Of a stretch of DNA of 64,000 nt, positions 12,501-22,816 are shown one piece after another. Under the pieces are notes generated by a model. That model saw only the letters and a list, made by a program, of their open reading frames with translations. It was not told the DNA's origin and ran no database searches. Position numbers and translations under genes: made by a program. How positions within the stretch are numbered: the stretch's first letter is position 1; the number at the start of each line of letters is the position of its first letter. Origin of the DNA: Drosophila miranda (lineage: Eukaryota; Arthropoda; Insecta; Diptera; Drosophilidae); NCBI RefSeq assembly GCF_003369915.1, contig NC_046674.1:13454001-13518000 (forward strand), read 5' to 3'.

Positions 12501-13668
12501 CTGCGTTACCCTTCACAGTCTTACCGTCAACACTCCTCACACTTGTGGACTTCTCAGCAAAACATCGGCACTCGCATTTCTGCATCGTCGTCTGCTTCTC
12601 GGCCTCAGCACGCAAATGCTGTCGGATCTGTTCCAGGCAGGATAACAGAGGATTCGACAGGGCTTCCTGCTCCATGCTAAAGCCAGTTTGGGTGCAAGTC
12701 TCACAAACAGAACATCGCTTGGCACCTTTAAACCTCCTCTCCGTGTTCGTCCTGGCTTTCCCAGAGGTCTCCTTAAGGTCCGCCAAATGGGAGGATGTCG
12801 ACTGGTCGATAGGCGTGTTCTGATCGATGCCAGGAATCATTGTGATGCACATTGGGGGGAGGGCAGGCGGGCTACCCCCTTTTCGTCCCTGTTCTGCCTC
12901 GACAATAGATCCGCACTTGCAGATGGTATTGTTATTCATACTGGGGCCAGCGGGTGGCGAATTCCCAAACAGGTTTTGCGTACAAATGGGGAAAGGTATC
13001 TTGACCCGAAAGGGGACATTGCACTCGAACCTATAAGGCAGAACAAAACTGTATCCCTAGGCTTCCTTAGCTCGATATTCCACCTATCCCACTTACCAAA
13101 CACCATCAGTATTAATACTGTCCACCGCCAACTTTGCAGGTCGTTTTTTAGAGGGATTTGACTTGATTTTCGTACGCTTCGACTTGGCCTTGACCAAAGC
13201 CTTTTCATCTGCCCCGGAGAGGTGCTTTGTACTTGCCTTCTTGTCTGTTAGTTCCTGGCAAGTATTTTTCTGAGAGCCTTTCCTTAAACCCGAGGACGTG
13301 AGGGGACCTTTTTTGTCCCCAATAATTTTAGGCCGTGAACTTTTTCCAGACGGCATTCGTAAGAAACTGCCTTCATTTGGGGAACTTTTCTGCGGTGAGA
13401 CCTTTTGAGAGCCTCCATCATGTGGAAAATTTGCTTTCATTATCTGCAGGGCTCTTTGCTGAACCGAAGCTGTATACGATTTACTTGATTGTGTGCCATT
13501 TTTTCGCATAGAAGGATTACTGGCATCTTTGAAGTTATATCCGTCATACTTCTTTGCCTCAACAACATTACCGGATTTATCCACAAACATAAACACGGTG
13601 CCAGGCCTGGTGTTTTCAACCTTTTTCTGCCGTGAATACAGACACGAGCTGGCCATTAGCTGCGTCAT
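9524..13668 (-). CDS. large Cys/Gln/Ser-rich protein with GCQ tandem repeats, unknown function
   Basis: Four exons on the minus strand: 13668-13097, 12940-11420, 11353-11258 and 11201-9524. They sum to 3867 bases, giving 1288 residues. The introns are 156, 66 and 56 bases, all GT-AG; intron 1 has a weak polypyrimidine tract. Start ATG 13668 (MTQLMASSCLYSRQ) follows two overlapping upstream ATGs that stop almost at once. Exon 1 is Lys/Ser-rich and basic. Exon 2 opens CMNNNTICKCGS, has several CxC/CxxC pairs, a seven-fold GCQ(S/T/P) repeat (12262-12360) and an acidic, Ser-rich end. Exon 4 is rich in Cys, Gln, Ser and Pro, with QPQMQQSYQ repeats and a poly-Gln tail. No family is recognised. An alternative is that exon 3 reads into TAA at 11254, giving a 3'-truncated protein. 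Exon 1 and its flank are duplicated at 15222-15480. Confidence 0.7.
12262..12360 (-). repeat. 12-bp coding tandem repeat (GCQ-S/T/P)
   Basis: About eight units of GGCATCCGGTCT and close variants. On the minus strand they encode Gly-Cys-Gln-Ser/Thr/Pro, putting a cysteine every four residues. Confidence 0.9.
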
Positions 13669-13920
13669 TTGGTCATGGCATCCACCGAACTTTCTATTGA
13701 AATTACAAGTTTCTCGATTAAAATAAAAACAGACGATCGCTGGGTATCCAATCTGGTTATTGCTTTAATCGAAAATCTGCAAGTTGCAGAATATTTCGGA
13801 GGGCAGTTCCACTTTCTGGCACTCGCTCGGGAAGTGCCGAAAATTTTGCGATTAATTTAGAATTTAGAAAATATTATTTTGACCGAAACTACATAAGATA
13901 TTATTTGACAAAAAACTCCT
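13631..13920. repeat. segmental duplication block P, copy 1
   Basis: Start of exon 1 (MTQLMASSCLYSRQ) and upstream flank of the 9524-13668 gene. It is matched almost base for base by 15222-15480, which lacks about 36 bases in the middle (the stretch beginning GGGCAGTTCCAC). Confidence 0.9.
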
Positions 13921-13957
13921 ATATATATATATATATATATATATAAATATATATATG
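13920..13957. repeat. (TA)n microsatellite
   Basis: Uninterrupted AT/TA dinucleotides at the boundary between duplication blocks P and Q. Confidence 0.9.
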
Positions 13958-14345
13958 AAAATCTCATGTCACACACCATATTTCAATCGGGATTCGATCC
14001 CATAGAAAGTGCCAGGTAATCAAGAAAATAATGAAATATGCACTGATCTATTCGATTGTGTGTTTAGTGTTTTGAGAAACGCAAAGGGGCGTTTGAAAGG
14101 TATGCTCTTAGGCACGTATACAGATTCAAACCTGTTCCAGAAGTCCATTCGCACATTCAATTAATGGCTCGAAATGAAAACGATGCTAAATGACATCGTT
14201 TGGAGCAACAGAAATAGTAAAATATAAAATAAATTTAAGGTTGTAAGCCAATTTCAGACTTTATTGTTATTGTTGTGTTATTGTTGACTTTTTGGCATCA
14301 ATTTTAACCGGAAGATCGGAAGAATTGCAAAATTACAGCGGCCAG
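13958..14345. repeat. segmental duplication block Q, copy 1
   Basis: Matches 17560-17825 plus 18661-18870. The two parts are fused here at about 14185, while in the other copy they are separated by ~840 bases holding a basic-protein ORF. The right half includes CAGACTTTATTG, the minus-strand poly(A) signal region seen again downstream of the gene at 18994, so block Q is the 3' flank of that gene family. Confidence 0.85.
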
Positions 14346-15220
14346 CGTCGCGGCATCATGTAGCAGCAGTTGGGGCAGCACTGCGACAAATGGGGGCACA
14401 TATTTTGCTGTTAAAAGGATGCTGCTCCCGGCATCGGTTGGAAAAATTTGGACGCGGGTTAGGTTGCTGTGGCTGTGGCTGTGGCTATTGATTGGGCCTT
14501 TGATTTTGTTGCTGCTGTTGCTGCCGTATCACCTTTGTTGCTGCTGCAGGTGGTGATTTGTTTCTGATGCTGGACTGCAGGCCCAACCGGAAGAGTCATT
14601 CCATCCCAACTCGCAAGAATACGCGAGGAGTGGCTCAAAGAACTGACAGCTATGAAGTGCGACACGGTGTTCAAGGGGTGCATACGGAACGGATACATTA
14701 GTGCATTGAGTGTGTGCCTAAATCAGAAGCGCCTCTACGGGATATTCGAACAGATGCCCCCGGAAGAACTGGAGTGGATGGACTTTCCAGACACGACGAA
14801 TCATACGTCGTCAAATCATGCCACAGCGACCCTTTGATACGTATAGAAGCATGCCACAGGGGGAGATGACTGCTGCTGCTGGCACGGAAGCTGCTGCTCG
14901 GTGCAACATTTCTGCTGCTGCTGATGCTGCTGGCATGGAAACTGCTGCTTTTGCTGACAAGGAAGTCGAGAAGGTCGCTGTTGCCAAGGATTTTGCTCCT
15001 GTTGATCGGGAAACTGAAATGGCGGCTGTGTTGAGTGGGATACATTTGGTACATTGGCTCGTGGCGCTGCACAACAGATGACTGGCTTTGGGGCATACGC
15101 CGGGGCTGCTGCTACATACAGGACGGTCCACCCTGTTGCTGCGATGCAATGTTCCTGGACGACGTCTGTCCGGTGGTGAGAATGTTTTCCTTGCCTGCGT
15201 TGCCAGAGCCTTGAATGCTT
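14346..15220 (-). pseudogene. degenerate copy of the 18994-21295 gene
   Basis: Minus-strand matches to exon 2 of the intact gene include the 3'-end region (14346-14560), the CQQKQQFPCQQ region (14840-15080) and the NIA-QQQGGPSCM region (15110-15170). They end with a piece of exon 1 (GNAGKENILTT, about 15172-15213). The copy is broken by frameshifts, a nonsense codon directly after GGPSCM (TAG at about 15112), loss of the intron and surrounding ~200 bases, and a foreign insertion at about 14560-14820. Confidence 0.85.
14560..14837 (+). pseudogene. inserted exon-like fragment of another gene
   Basis: An open plus-strand stretch reads RIREEWLKELTAMKCDTVFK and then RNGYISALSVCLNQKRLYG, followed by FEQMPPEELEWMDFP. 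It sits inside the broken minus-strand gene copy and has no equivalent at 18994-20155, so it is an insertion. It has no ATG context, splice frame or continuation that would make it a gene. The pattern RN.Y...L..CL....L.G.F...PP faintly recalls the DUF4485 domain of fly and vertebrate proteins; that assignment is tentative. Confidence 0.45.
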
Positions 15221-15261
15221 TGCCGTGAATACAGACACGAGCTGGCCATTAGCTGCGTCAT
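15112..15261 (-). pseudogene. chimeric short ORF at duplication junction
   Basis: The duplicated start codon of the 9524-13668 gene (ATG at 15261, MTQLMASSCLYSRQ) runs in frame through a short linker (SIQGS) into the GNAGKENILTT and QQQGGPSCM segments of the other gene, then meets TAG. The result is a 49-residue fusion. It carries the duplicated upstream flank, so transcription is conceivable, but no function is implied. Confidence 0.5.
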
Positions 15262-15480
15262 TTGGTCATGGCATCCACCGAACTTTCTATTGAAATTAAA
15301 AATTTCTCGATTAAAATAAAAACAGATGATCGCTGGGTATCCAACCTGGCTATTTCTTTGAGCGAAAATCGGCAAGTTGCAGAATATTTCGGAAACCGAA
15401 CATTTTGCGTTTAATTTAGAATTTATAATATATTATTTGGACCGAAACTACATAGGATATTATTTGACAAAGAACTCCTT
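15222..15480. repeat. segmental duplication block P, copy 2
   Basis: Second copy of 13631-13920, joined directly to the broken gene copy at about 15220. It diverges by scattered substitutions and one ~36-base deletion. Confidence 0.9.
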
Positions 15481-15702
15481 TTTTGATATACTTTTATTTT
15501 GTTATTATAATTAGGATTGTATTTGGTAGTTTTGATTATAAAATAATATCACTGATACAAATTATGTCGTTTGCTGTTACTGTTAGAGCAACTTGTACAA
15601 CAGTCACAGAAAAATTAGGATAATTAAAAAAAAAAAGCCTGTTATCAAGGTCGAAGAATTTGGATGAGGATATTATTTGGTTCAATTATGTGTCCAGGTT
15701 TT

Positions 15703-17460
15703 CTAGGGCAGAGGTCCTCTTGGATGGTTGTTGGTCAGGTCGACTGGGTGTATTCTGGCCAGCCTACGCCGGTATCTGGATCTGGCAAGACGCCTCGCCA
15801 GTAGATTAGGGTGGCTCTTCGCTTGATTGTTGATAGCATCACCAACAAGTGGTAAGTTAAGGTCCTTGGCGATGTCCCGGTTACGGACATACCACTCAGC
15901 TCCGGAGGTTTTACGCAGAAATTTACTCTGGAATGTCATGATCCGCGCAAGGTTAGACTTGTCGGCAATCCCATACACCTCAATGCCGTACTTCCAGGCA
16001 GGGGCTTGTATGGCTTTGTGGATCATGACTTTGTTTTTTAAACTGAGCTTGTTGCTTTGTTTAAGTAGCCAGATCATTTTCTGGGCCTTACCCACCAACT
16101 TGCTCCCCACGCTACGGATGTGACTGCCGAAAGTTAAACGTGCATCCAGTGTAAGTCCAAGGTATGTGTGATTCCTACGCTGCTCCACGAGTTTCCCAAG
16201 CAGGAAGACACCAGGGCTAGAGCCCATTCTTAAAGTGTGCGGCGACACTGCACATTTATCAGGGTCTGTGGAGATGTTCCATCGGCAGGCCCAGTTTTCA
16301 AACAGTTTGAGGTATTGCTGTAGATTGTCTGTGGCATCATAGGCAGTACAGTGTCGGCCCAAGCACGCTGCCTTGTGGTACTCCTACCTTGATCGTCTTG
16401 ATCGAAGAAGCTGCACCATTCTGGACTGCACGGAAGGTCCTCTCCGTCAGATAACTTTGATAAACTTTCATACAGCTGAGGGTGAGGGTTGAGCATCATT
16501 TTGATCTTGGCGAGTAGTTCCTGGTGCCACACCCGGTCGAAAGCCTGCGCAATATCCAGGTAAGCAGCTATAGTGTGCTGCTTGTCTTGCAAACCGTCTA
16601 TCATGTGTTCCACCACCCTGTGCAGTCGTTCGGGTAGACCGTGCTGAAGGGTGAACCCAAATTGGTAGTTTGGCATGGCTGTTTTGACCAGCGACGACTC
16701 CAGTACTCCAGACTTTGTAGGATGCAGCGCACAAAAATTTTGCCAAAAGTCGACAAGAGACTAATTGGTCTATGGTTGTTGAGGTCTTCCGATTGTTTTC
16801 CTGGCTTTGGCAACATGATTATATGGGCACATCTCCAGGCTTTTGGGAAGCAAGCTAATCTTAGCGACGCATTAAAGATTAGCGCTGTTTGGTAGCGCCT
16901 TTGCCACAACATTGTCAATCCTATCATCGCCAGGGGCCTTCTTGGACTTAAGTTGCTCTTCTACTAGATGTCGTCCGGAATGGGGTGAATCTTTCGTCCA
17001 GATTCGTCGCAAAAGCCTCCACTCTGTCCATTGCTGTTCTAGCCCATGAGCCGTCAGACCTCCTTACCGGAAAGCGGGGTGTAGGTTGCCGCTTGTAGCG
17101 TCCTATCAGCTTCCAAAGGGCATAGTTTGAGTGTACGTCTGCTGTAGCCTGCGATAGCAGTTTATCCGCGGCATCGGTCCTCTGTGTCGCCAATTTCTTC
17201 CTTACCCGGTTAGCCACTCTCCAGAAGACTCTGTCAACCTACGGGTCATGGGTGCGGTGCGTATGTACTCGCGCCTGAGTCGACCTCACTCGAAGTGCCG
17301 CCTCTGTGGTTTCCAGTCTGTGAAGTTCGACTGCCATGAGGGCGGCAGGTGGTAGCAACAGCAGAAGCGTCACAGACTTCTACAGCATCTACATCCTGCG
17401 CGGTCCTTAAATATGTGTGTAAGTCTAGCGAGCTACCCAGAATTTCCTTGAACAGGGGAA
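15703..17460 (-). mobile_element. dead Jockey-clade non-LTR retrotransposon fragment
   Basis: Minus-strand reading frames, broken by shifts, read like the reverse transcriptase ORF of Jockey-type LINEs. In order they are: the region with LLSQATADVHSNYALWKLIG (17217-16948), the PKPGK...NNHRPISLLS block (16830-16740), QFGF then AYLDIAQAFDRVWH (16676-16500), and a thumb/C-terminal part with YLGLTLDARLTFGSHI and ALQAPAWKYGIEVYG-like segments (16260-15703). The YADD catalytic box is corrupted to TAYDATD at about 16350 with flanking sequence lost. No endonuclease or gag ORF is present. It lies inside the second unit of the segmental duplication, between blocks P and Q. Confidence 0.85.
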
Positions 17461-17539
17461 TGTTTTGAGTTGGGCTTCAAAAATTCCTATGGATATTAAG
17501 TAAATATCTACATTAAGTAAATATATCTATATATGTATC

Positions 17540-17825
17540 TATACATATATGAAAATCTTGTGTCACGGATCGAACGATTTTGATACATTTTTAGTTTTTT
17601 TGTACCCACCATATTTCAATCGGGATTCGATCCCATAGAATATGCCCGGTAATCAAGATAATAATGAAATATGCACTGATCTATTCGATTGTGTGTTTAG
17701 TGTTTTGTGAAACGCAAGGGGGCGTTTACCATTGAAAGGTATGCTCTTCGGCACGGATACAGATTCAAACCTGTTCCAGAAGTCCATTCGCACATTCAAT
17801 TAATGGCTCGAAATGACAACGAAAT
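17540..17825. repeat. segmental duplication block Q, copy 2, left half
   Basis: Matches 13945-14185 (CCATATTTCAATCGGGATTC through ATTAATGGCTCGAAATGA). An open stretch here reads ERYALRHGYRFKPVPEVHSH and continues to about 17922, hinting at a coding relic, but it has no ATG-led gene model. Confidence 0.85.
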
Positions 17826-18007
17826 AGTTCACAAATGGTTTGCCGCAAATGGTCAGCTAGTTACTAAACAAAATACTCCGAGGTGGAATATAATTTCTAC
17901 ATTTCAAGTAGGCTGTACATGATTACGTCAGGTATTTTATAGATTCCTATATCAGATTCATTCCGAATCATTCATTAAAACAACATATACAACAATAAGC
18001 ATACAAC

Positions 18008-18690
18008 ATGTCACTCACTGAACGTAAAACCTATACGATCGAAACGCGATTGGCCAAGAAGCGCCGCCAGATGGCCCTCGACCATCTGGCGCAAAAGAGC
18101 CCCAGTCAAGCGATAGCCAAAGCCAGCGAGACGCAGCGATCCCTCCTCGGATCGTGTAGAACAGAGAGGACGAGGACAAGGTCAAGGACAAGGACGAGGA
18201 CGAGGAATACCCAACAAAGCCGCTAAGAAAGTCCTCATGAAGCGGAACACTCCTGTGAAAAAACGCTTACCATCGAAAAGGGCTGCGGCCCCGCGTCCCA
18301 CCAAAAAGGAACAACCGAAGTCGAAGCAAGCAACGACCAAACCAATAAAGACTTCGTCAAAAACCCGTAAACCAAAAGCAAATGAATCAATCGCAAAAAA
18401 AATTACAAATAAACCGATGGATAAGACCGGAGCGGAGAAGGAAGCCAAAACGGAACCAGAGAAGAAATCGAAATTCCGGTTCCCCCCCCCCCCCCCCCTA
18501 ACCCCCCTTGGAACCCGGCAACCCAGACCGACGCTACGCTTTCCGGCGAAAGAAATCCAGAAATAAATCCAGAGCAACCAGACGGGATGGCTAAAAATGA
18601 AATGGAGATGACAACGGTGATGTCCTCGTTGCCCCAACCCTCAGATTCCACAGGGAACCACAGCGATCCACACGGATGCTAAATGACATA
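18008..18690 (+). pseudogene. basic Lys/Arg/Pro-rich protein gene, frameshifted
   Basis: Starts well (ATG 18008: MSLTERKTYTIETRLAKKRR) but the frame closes after 72 residues. An overlapping frame carries on with GRGQGQGQGRGRGIP and then MKRNTPVKKRLPSKRAAAPR to 18566. A third frame after the C homopolymer (18483-18499) reads INPEQPDGMAKNEMEMTTV to about 18682. The simplest reading is one ~220-residue, strongly basic protein broken by two frameshifts, the second at the unstable C run; a short intron around 18150-18200 is an alternative. Composition suggests nucleic-acid or chromatin binding, but no domain is recognised. It occupies the ~840 bases absent from the other copy of block Q. Confidence 0.5.
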
Positions 18691-18870
18691 GTTTGGAGCA
18701 ACAGAAATAGTTCACGATAGTGCGGCGAATGATTTGGCGAATGATTTGGCGGGGCAGCTAGTAAAATATAAAATAAATTTAAGGTTGTAAACCAATTTCA
18801 GACTTTATTGTTGTGTTATTGTTGACGTTTTGGCATCAATTTTAGCCGGAAGAATTGCAAAATTAGGTAG
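18661..18870. repeat. segmental duplication block Q, copy 2, right half
   Basis: Matches 14185-14330 (TGCTAAATGACAT.GTTTGG through AGAATTGCAAAATTA). It includes a ~50-base piece (AGTTCACGATAG...GCAGCTAGT) missing in copy 1. That piece resembles 17821-17865, so the intervening segment is flanked by imperfect direct repeats. Confidence 0.8.
18804..18809 (-). terminator. poly(A) signal AATAAA (minus strand)
   Basis: TTTATT on the plus strand, 185 bases beyond the stop of the minus-strand gene ending at 18994. It is also present in the duplicated block near 14260. Confidence 0.55.
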
Positions 18871-18993
18871 GAAAAGCTCTTCCATCGTATTGTGGGCCGT
18901 AGAAGCGTACCCTGCACAGATATTTCCTGGTTTACCGGTTGACTTGTATCTATATCTGTACATGGTACCCTAAAAACAATTCGATTGAATCCG

Positions 18994-21295
18994 TTAGCAC
19001 GGCCAGCGTCGCGGCATCATGTAGCGCATTTTGCCATACCGCTGGCAGCAGCAGCTGGGACAGCAGTGCGACAAATGGGGGCACATATTATGCTGCGACT
19101 GATTTTGCTGTTGAAAGAATTTTGCACCCGGGTTGGGTTGCTGTTGTTGCTGATTGGGCCTCTGGTTTTGCTGCTGCTCTTGTTGCTGCCGTATCAGCTT
19201 TTGTTGCTGCTGCAGGAGGTGCAGCAGCAGTTGCTGCTGCTGCATCTGGCAGGGAGAAGTGGGTGACTGCTGCTGCTGCTGGCAGGGAGGGGGAGATGAC
19301 TGCTGCTGCTGCTGGCACGGAAACTGCTGCTCGTTGGAATATTTCTGTTGCTGCTGGCATGGAAACTGCTGCTGGTGCTGCTGCTGGCATGGGAACTGCT
19401 GCTGCTGCTGTTGCTGGCAAGGAAACTGCTGCTTTTGCTGACAAGGAGGTCGAGAAGGTCGCTGTTGCCAAGGATTTTGCTCCTGTTGATCGGGAAACTG
19501 AAATGGCGGCTGTGCTGGCGGCGGATATGAACAGGGGGGCATCATCAGACAGGATCCAGTCGCATGCAACGGTTCCTGCTGTTGTGGCTCTTGATACATC
19601 GCCGAGCATGAGCACGAGATATTCAAGGACTGATCAGTGGTGTAGCCCGTATCATCACCACCCATATCGTCTTCCTTGTCCGAGTCCTTGCTTGGCCAAT
19701 ACGGCTCTTCGTTGCCGATCTGATCGTTCACATTTGTCTGCTGGGTGGCGTTGTTCAACTGGAGCTGGACCTGTGCTATCTGGGCCTGCGCCTCCTGCAT
19801 CTGTTGGTGCAGCTGCTGGGCCAGCATTTCGGTCAGTCCACAGCAGCTGGGCTGCTGCTGCTGCTGTTGCTTTTGTTGCTGCTGCTGCTGCTGTTGCTGT
19901 TGATTGTACATGTTTTGCGAGGGGTTCTGAGTGGGATAGCATCCGTACATTGGCTGTTGGCGCTGCACAGCAGATGACTGGCTTTGGGGCATACACCGTG
20001 GCTGCTGCTCCATACAGGACGGTCCACCCTGTTGCTGCGGTGCAATGTTTCTGAACGGCGTCTGTCCCTGCTCCGATCCCGGCAGCGCACCCATGAACTG
20101 GGGAGCCCCCTGCCCCGACGACCATAAAGCCTTCTCATCACAATCGCATCCGATGCTGTGGCAGGGAGGACGAAAGCAAATAAAACACCATTTATAGCTT
20201 TATCAATAGGAATGGGAATTACCCTAGCAGAACGTACCTCAGAAAGGTCTCCTCGGTCACCTCGCAGGTGGTGAGAATGTTTTCCTTGCCTGCGTTGCCA
20301 GAGCCAGTGCCCGTGCCACCAGAATTAAATCCGGTTTGCTCGAACCACTGATAAGGCGCAGGCCGATTGCGCGTGGGATATTCCCCACGGAAGCACGGAA
20401 AGATCTTCATACACGGCTGGGACATGGCACTTGCTTCAGTCTTGTCTTCAGCCCCAGCCCCAGCGGTTGCGGTGGGGTCCACTTTCTCCAGCTGTAAGGT
20501 CTCGTCTTTATCCTCATTGCCAGCGACGGGCTTTACTTCACCTGGCTGTGGAGCAGACGCCACGGACTTGTTTTTATCGGCAAGTCCGGCAGCCTGCTCT
20601 ATGTCCTGGTTTACTGTATCTGCTTTCTTGACCGGCTTATCCAGTTTTGCAGGGGCGCTCACCATGACGATAGGCGATTGGGGCGACTGGGAAGTCCTCT
20701 TGTACTGCTGGCTAAGATTGGAGTCTGTTCGCATGGGAATCTTTCGGGCGGTACTAGTGTTGCTCATGGAGATGGAGGGTCTTTCGTTCTTGAAAGTCCG
20801 CTCCCCAGCATCTTTGCCTTGGGCCCTGATTCTCACCCTCCTGGGAGTATCCTTGCCGGACACCTCTCTGACCGGTATCCCCACGGCCATGGGCACGGGC
20901 CCCCCAAACGCTGTCCTTGACTGCATGGGCACCGATCTATTCAACACCAATTCCGACGGTCCACTCTGTTCCACCCTGGATCGGTGTCGAATACGGCGCA
21001 CATTGCCGTTTGTTGTGGGCGAGATCCGTGATGGGGACGCCGGCAGAGTCTGCGCCAGGTCCCGAAGCAGCTGCATTCCGATCCGGCTGCGTGTCTGGGT
21101 CTGGGATGTGCTTGACCTCGTGAGCACGGATTCCGGATAGACGATGGGAGCGGCCCTTCGGGTGCGTCCACGTTCGGGACTCGTATTGCTCCGATAGGGA
21201 CCAGCGCCGCTTGTCATTGTGCCGCTTGACCTTACGCCGCTTGTCCTTGCGCCTGTCGTCCTTGCGCTGGCACCGTAGCTTTTGTTGGGGGCCAT
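18994..21295 (-). CDS. Gln/Cys-rich protein with FPCQQ repeats, unknown function
   Basis: Two exons, 21295-20238 and 20155-18994, with an 82-base GT-AG intron. They sum to 2220 bases, giving 739 residues. Exon 1 (MAPNKSYGASARTTGARTSG) is Arg/Ser/Thr-rich and basic, probably disordered, with a GTGSGNAGKENILTTCEVTE end. Exon 2 carries MGALPGSEQGQTPFRNIAPQ, then poly-Gln, a short helical block (LTEMLAQQLHQQMQEAQAQI), an acidic stretch (KDSDKEDDMGGDD), many PCQQ(K)QQFPCQQ repeats and a Cys-rich end (CPHLSHCCPSCCCQRYGKMR). No family is recognised. A broken second copy lies at 14346-15220, making this the surviving member of a tandem duplication. Low-complexity Gln/Cys composition like its neighbours suggests a shared, perhaps germline, setting (inference). 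Confidence 0.75.
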
Positions 21296-22342
21296 TCAAC
21301 CAATTCTACAATACTTCCGTTCACACAAACAAATTTAAGTTTCCCGACATCATACGATGAATTTTATATTATATTTAAGTTGATAGGTTTCGAAGAGGAC
21401 TAGGATAAGGTAGATTAAGCAAAACAAATGTCTGGGAATACAACTCGATAACGTGTTGGTTTGGGGAATGGTATATAGTACATATTTCTTGGATTTTAAG
21501 CTGAAACTTTTTAAAACTTGCAAAAACGAGGGCGACCTTTTTATAAACCCCAAAAAAACAGTGAATAAAACTCACCTTTTCATTTATAATTGTGCACTCC
21601 TTTCTACCATATTTTTCCCGCGCGCGTATTTACCGTTTTTGCCGCTTTTTTAACGATTTTTTAACGCCGAAGTCAGCTCCGCACACATAATTTGATTAAT
21701 TTGATAAATTGATTCCAACAAGAACACAAGGAGTGGTGCCCCTCCCACGATATTTACATTTTTGATCAGAGAGGGAGAGGGACAGATTCCAAGATATGGA
21801 AAGCCGCACCCTATACTAGGGCGACACCTACAACGAGAGCGCGCCTTCGCTCCTTCTTTACGCTTTCCTTTCTTTCTCCTTGCTCCTTCGTGTAAGAGGA
21901 AAGAGAAAAAACTTCGTGCCTTTTCTGCATCATTCTTACACACGCACACACACCACAGCGCAAGATCACGCGACTAAACGAACACTTTGGCCATGGAAAA
22001 AGTTTATTAATATATCAAATAATATGCTTATATCAAATATATAACACTTGAAGCACTTCACTTGAAAAAACAAATTATTTTCCTCTGCCTTTATGCCTTT
22101 TCCATGCCATTTCGCCCCCGCACTCGATCACTCACTTTCTTTGCTTTTAAACGAAACTGTTGGGACATATTTAATGTTTATTCACTTCTACACTTCACTG
22201 CACAGCTGCGCGACACTTTTTCCGCAGGATATTCCACCATTTTTCGCATTTTTGCGGACGCAAACGCGGAGCGGAGCTGACTTTAAACCGCACGCCTCGA
22301 ACGAATGAACAAATGAATGAGAGCGAGACAGATGCGTACGTG

Positions 22343-22816
22343 ACTTGGTGCATGATGCAATTATACAAGGTGGTCTCGTCGGGAGCCGAAGTTCGTTCGT
22401 GTTGTCCCTTATCGTCAGTGCATGCTGATGATGAAGGTTGTTCACGGACGAATTTTTTGATATATTCTTAACCCTTATGTCCCGACAACAACAAAATTAT
22501 GAAAAAGCATATAAAAAAAATACCACAGAATTAGAAGTAATCTTTATATATTATGTAAAAGAACATTTTAATATAACTAAAAATGTTGAAGAAAAATTAT
22601 TAATGGCTGCATAAAATTTAAATATTAATATATCAGTAAAATCATTTTATTTTAAAATTTTAAAACCCACGGGCCTGTTAAGGGTTAATCAACATCAACC
22701 GTCTCACTCACACTCACTATACTATGTGCCCTTCACTCGCACTTATTGCTAGCATACGTTAAGGGACTAACTTTTGCCGACGAGACCACCTTGTATAATT
22801 GCATCATGACTTGGTG
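22343..22816. repeat. 8-bp target site duplication ACTTGGTG
   Basis: Identical ACTTGGTG at 22343-22350 and 22809-22816, immediately outside the terminal inverted repeats. Eight bases is the duplication length made by P and hAT-type transposases. Confidence 0.95.
22351..22808. mobile_element. non-autonomous, internally deleted P-type element
   Basis: The element is 458 bases with perfect 32-base terminal inverted repeats (22351-22382 and 22777-22808) that begin CATGATGCAATTATACAAGG and end GGTGGTCTCGTCGG. From memory, the D. melanogaster P element begins CATGATG, then AAGGTGGTCCCGTCG, and has the same 8-bp target duplication. Subterminal landmarks also match: CGGACGAATTTTTT and TTAACCCTTA near the left end (22447-22476), and CATACGTTAAG followed by TTGCCGACG near the right end (22753-22781). 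The interior (22480-22680) is AT-rich with no transposase or THAP-domain coding sequence, so it could move only with a transposase supplied elsewhere. The intact target duplication and perfect repeats suggest fairly recent insertion. Confidence 0.93.

Noticed and set aside
21670..22283. 13-bp inverted pair that could bound a second transposon
   Set aside because: No target duplication, no further end similarity; could be chance.
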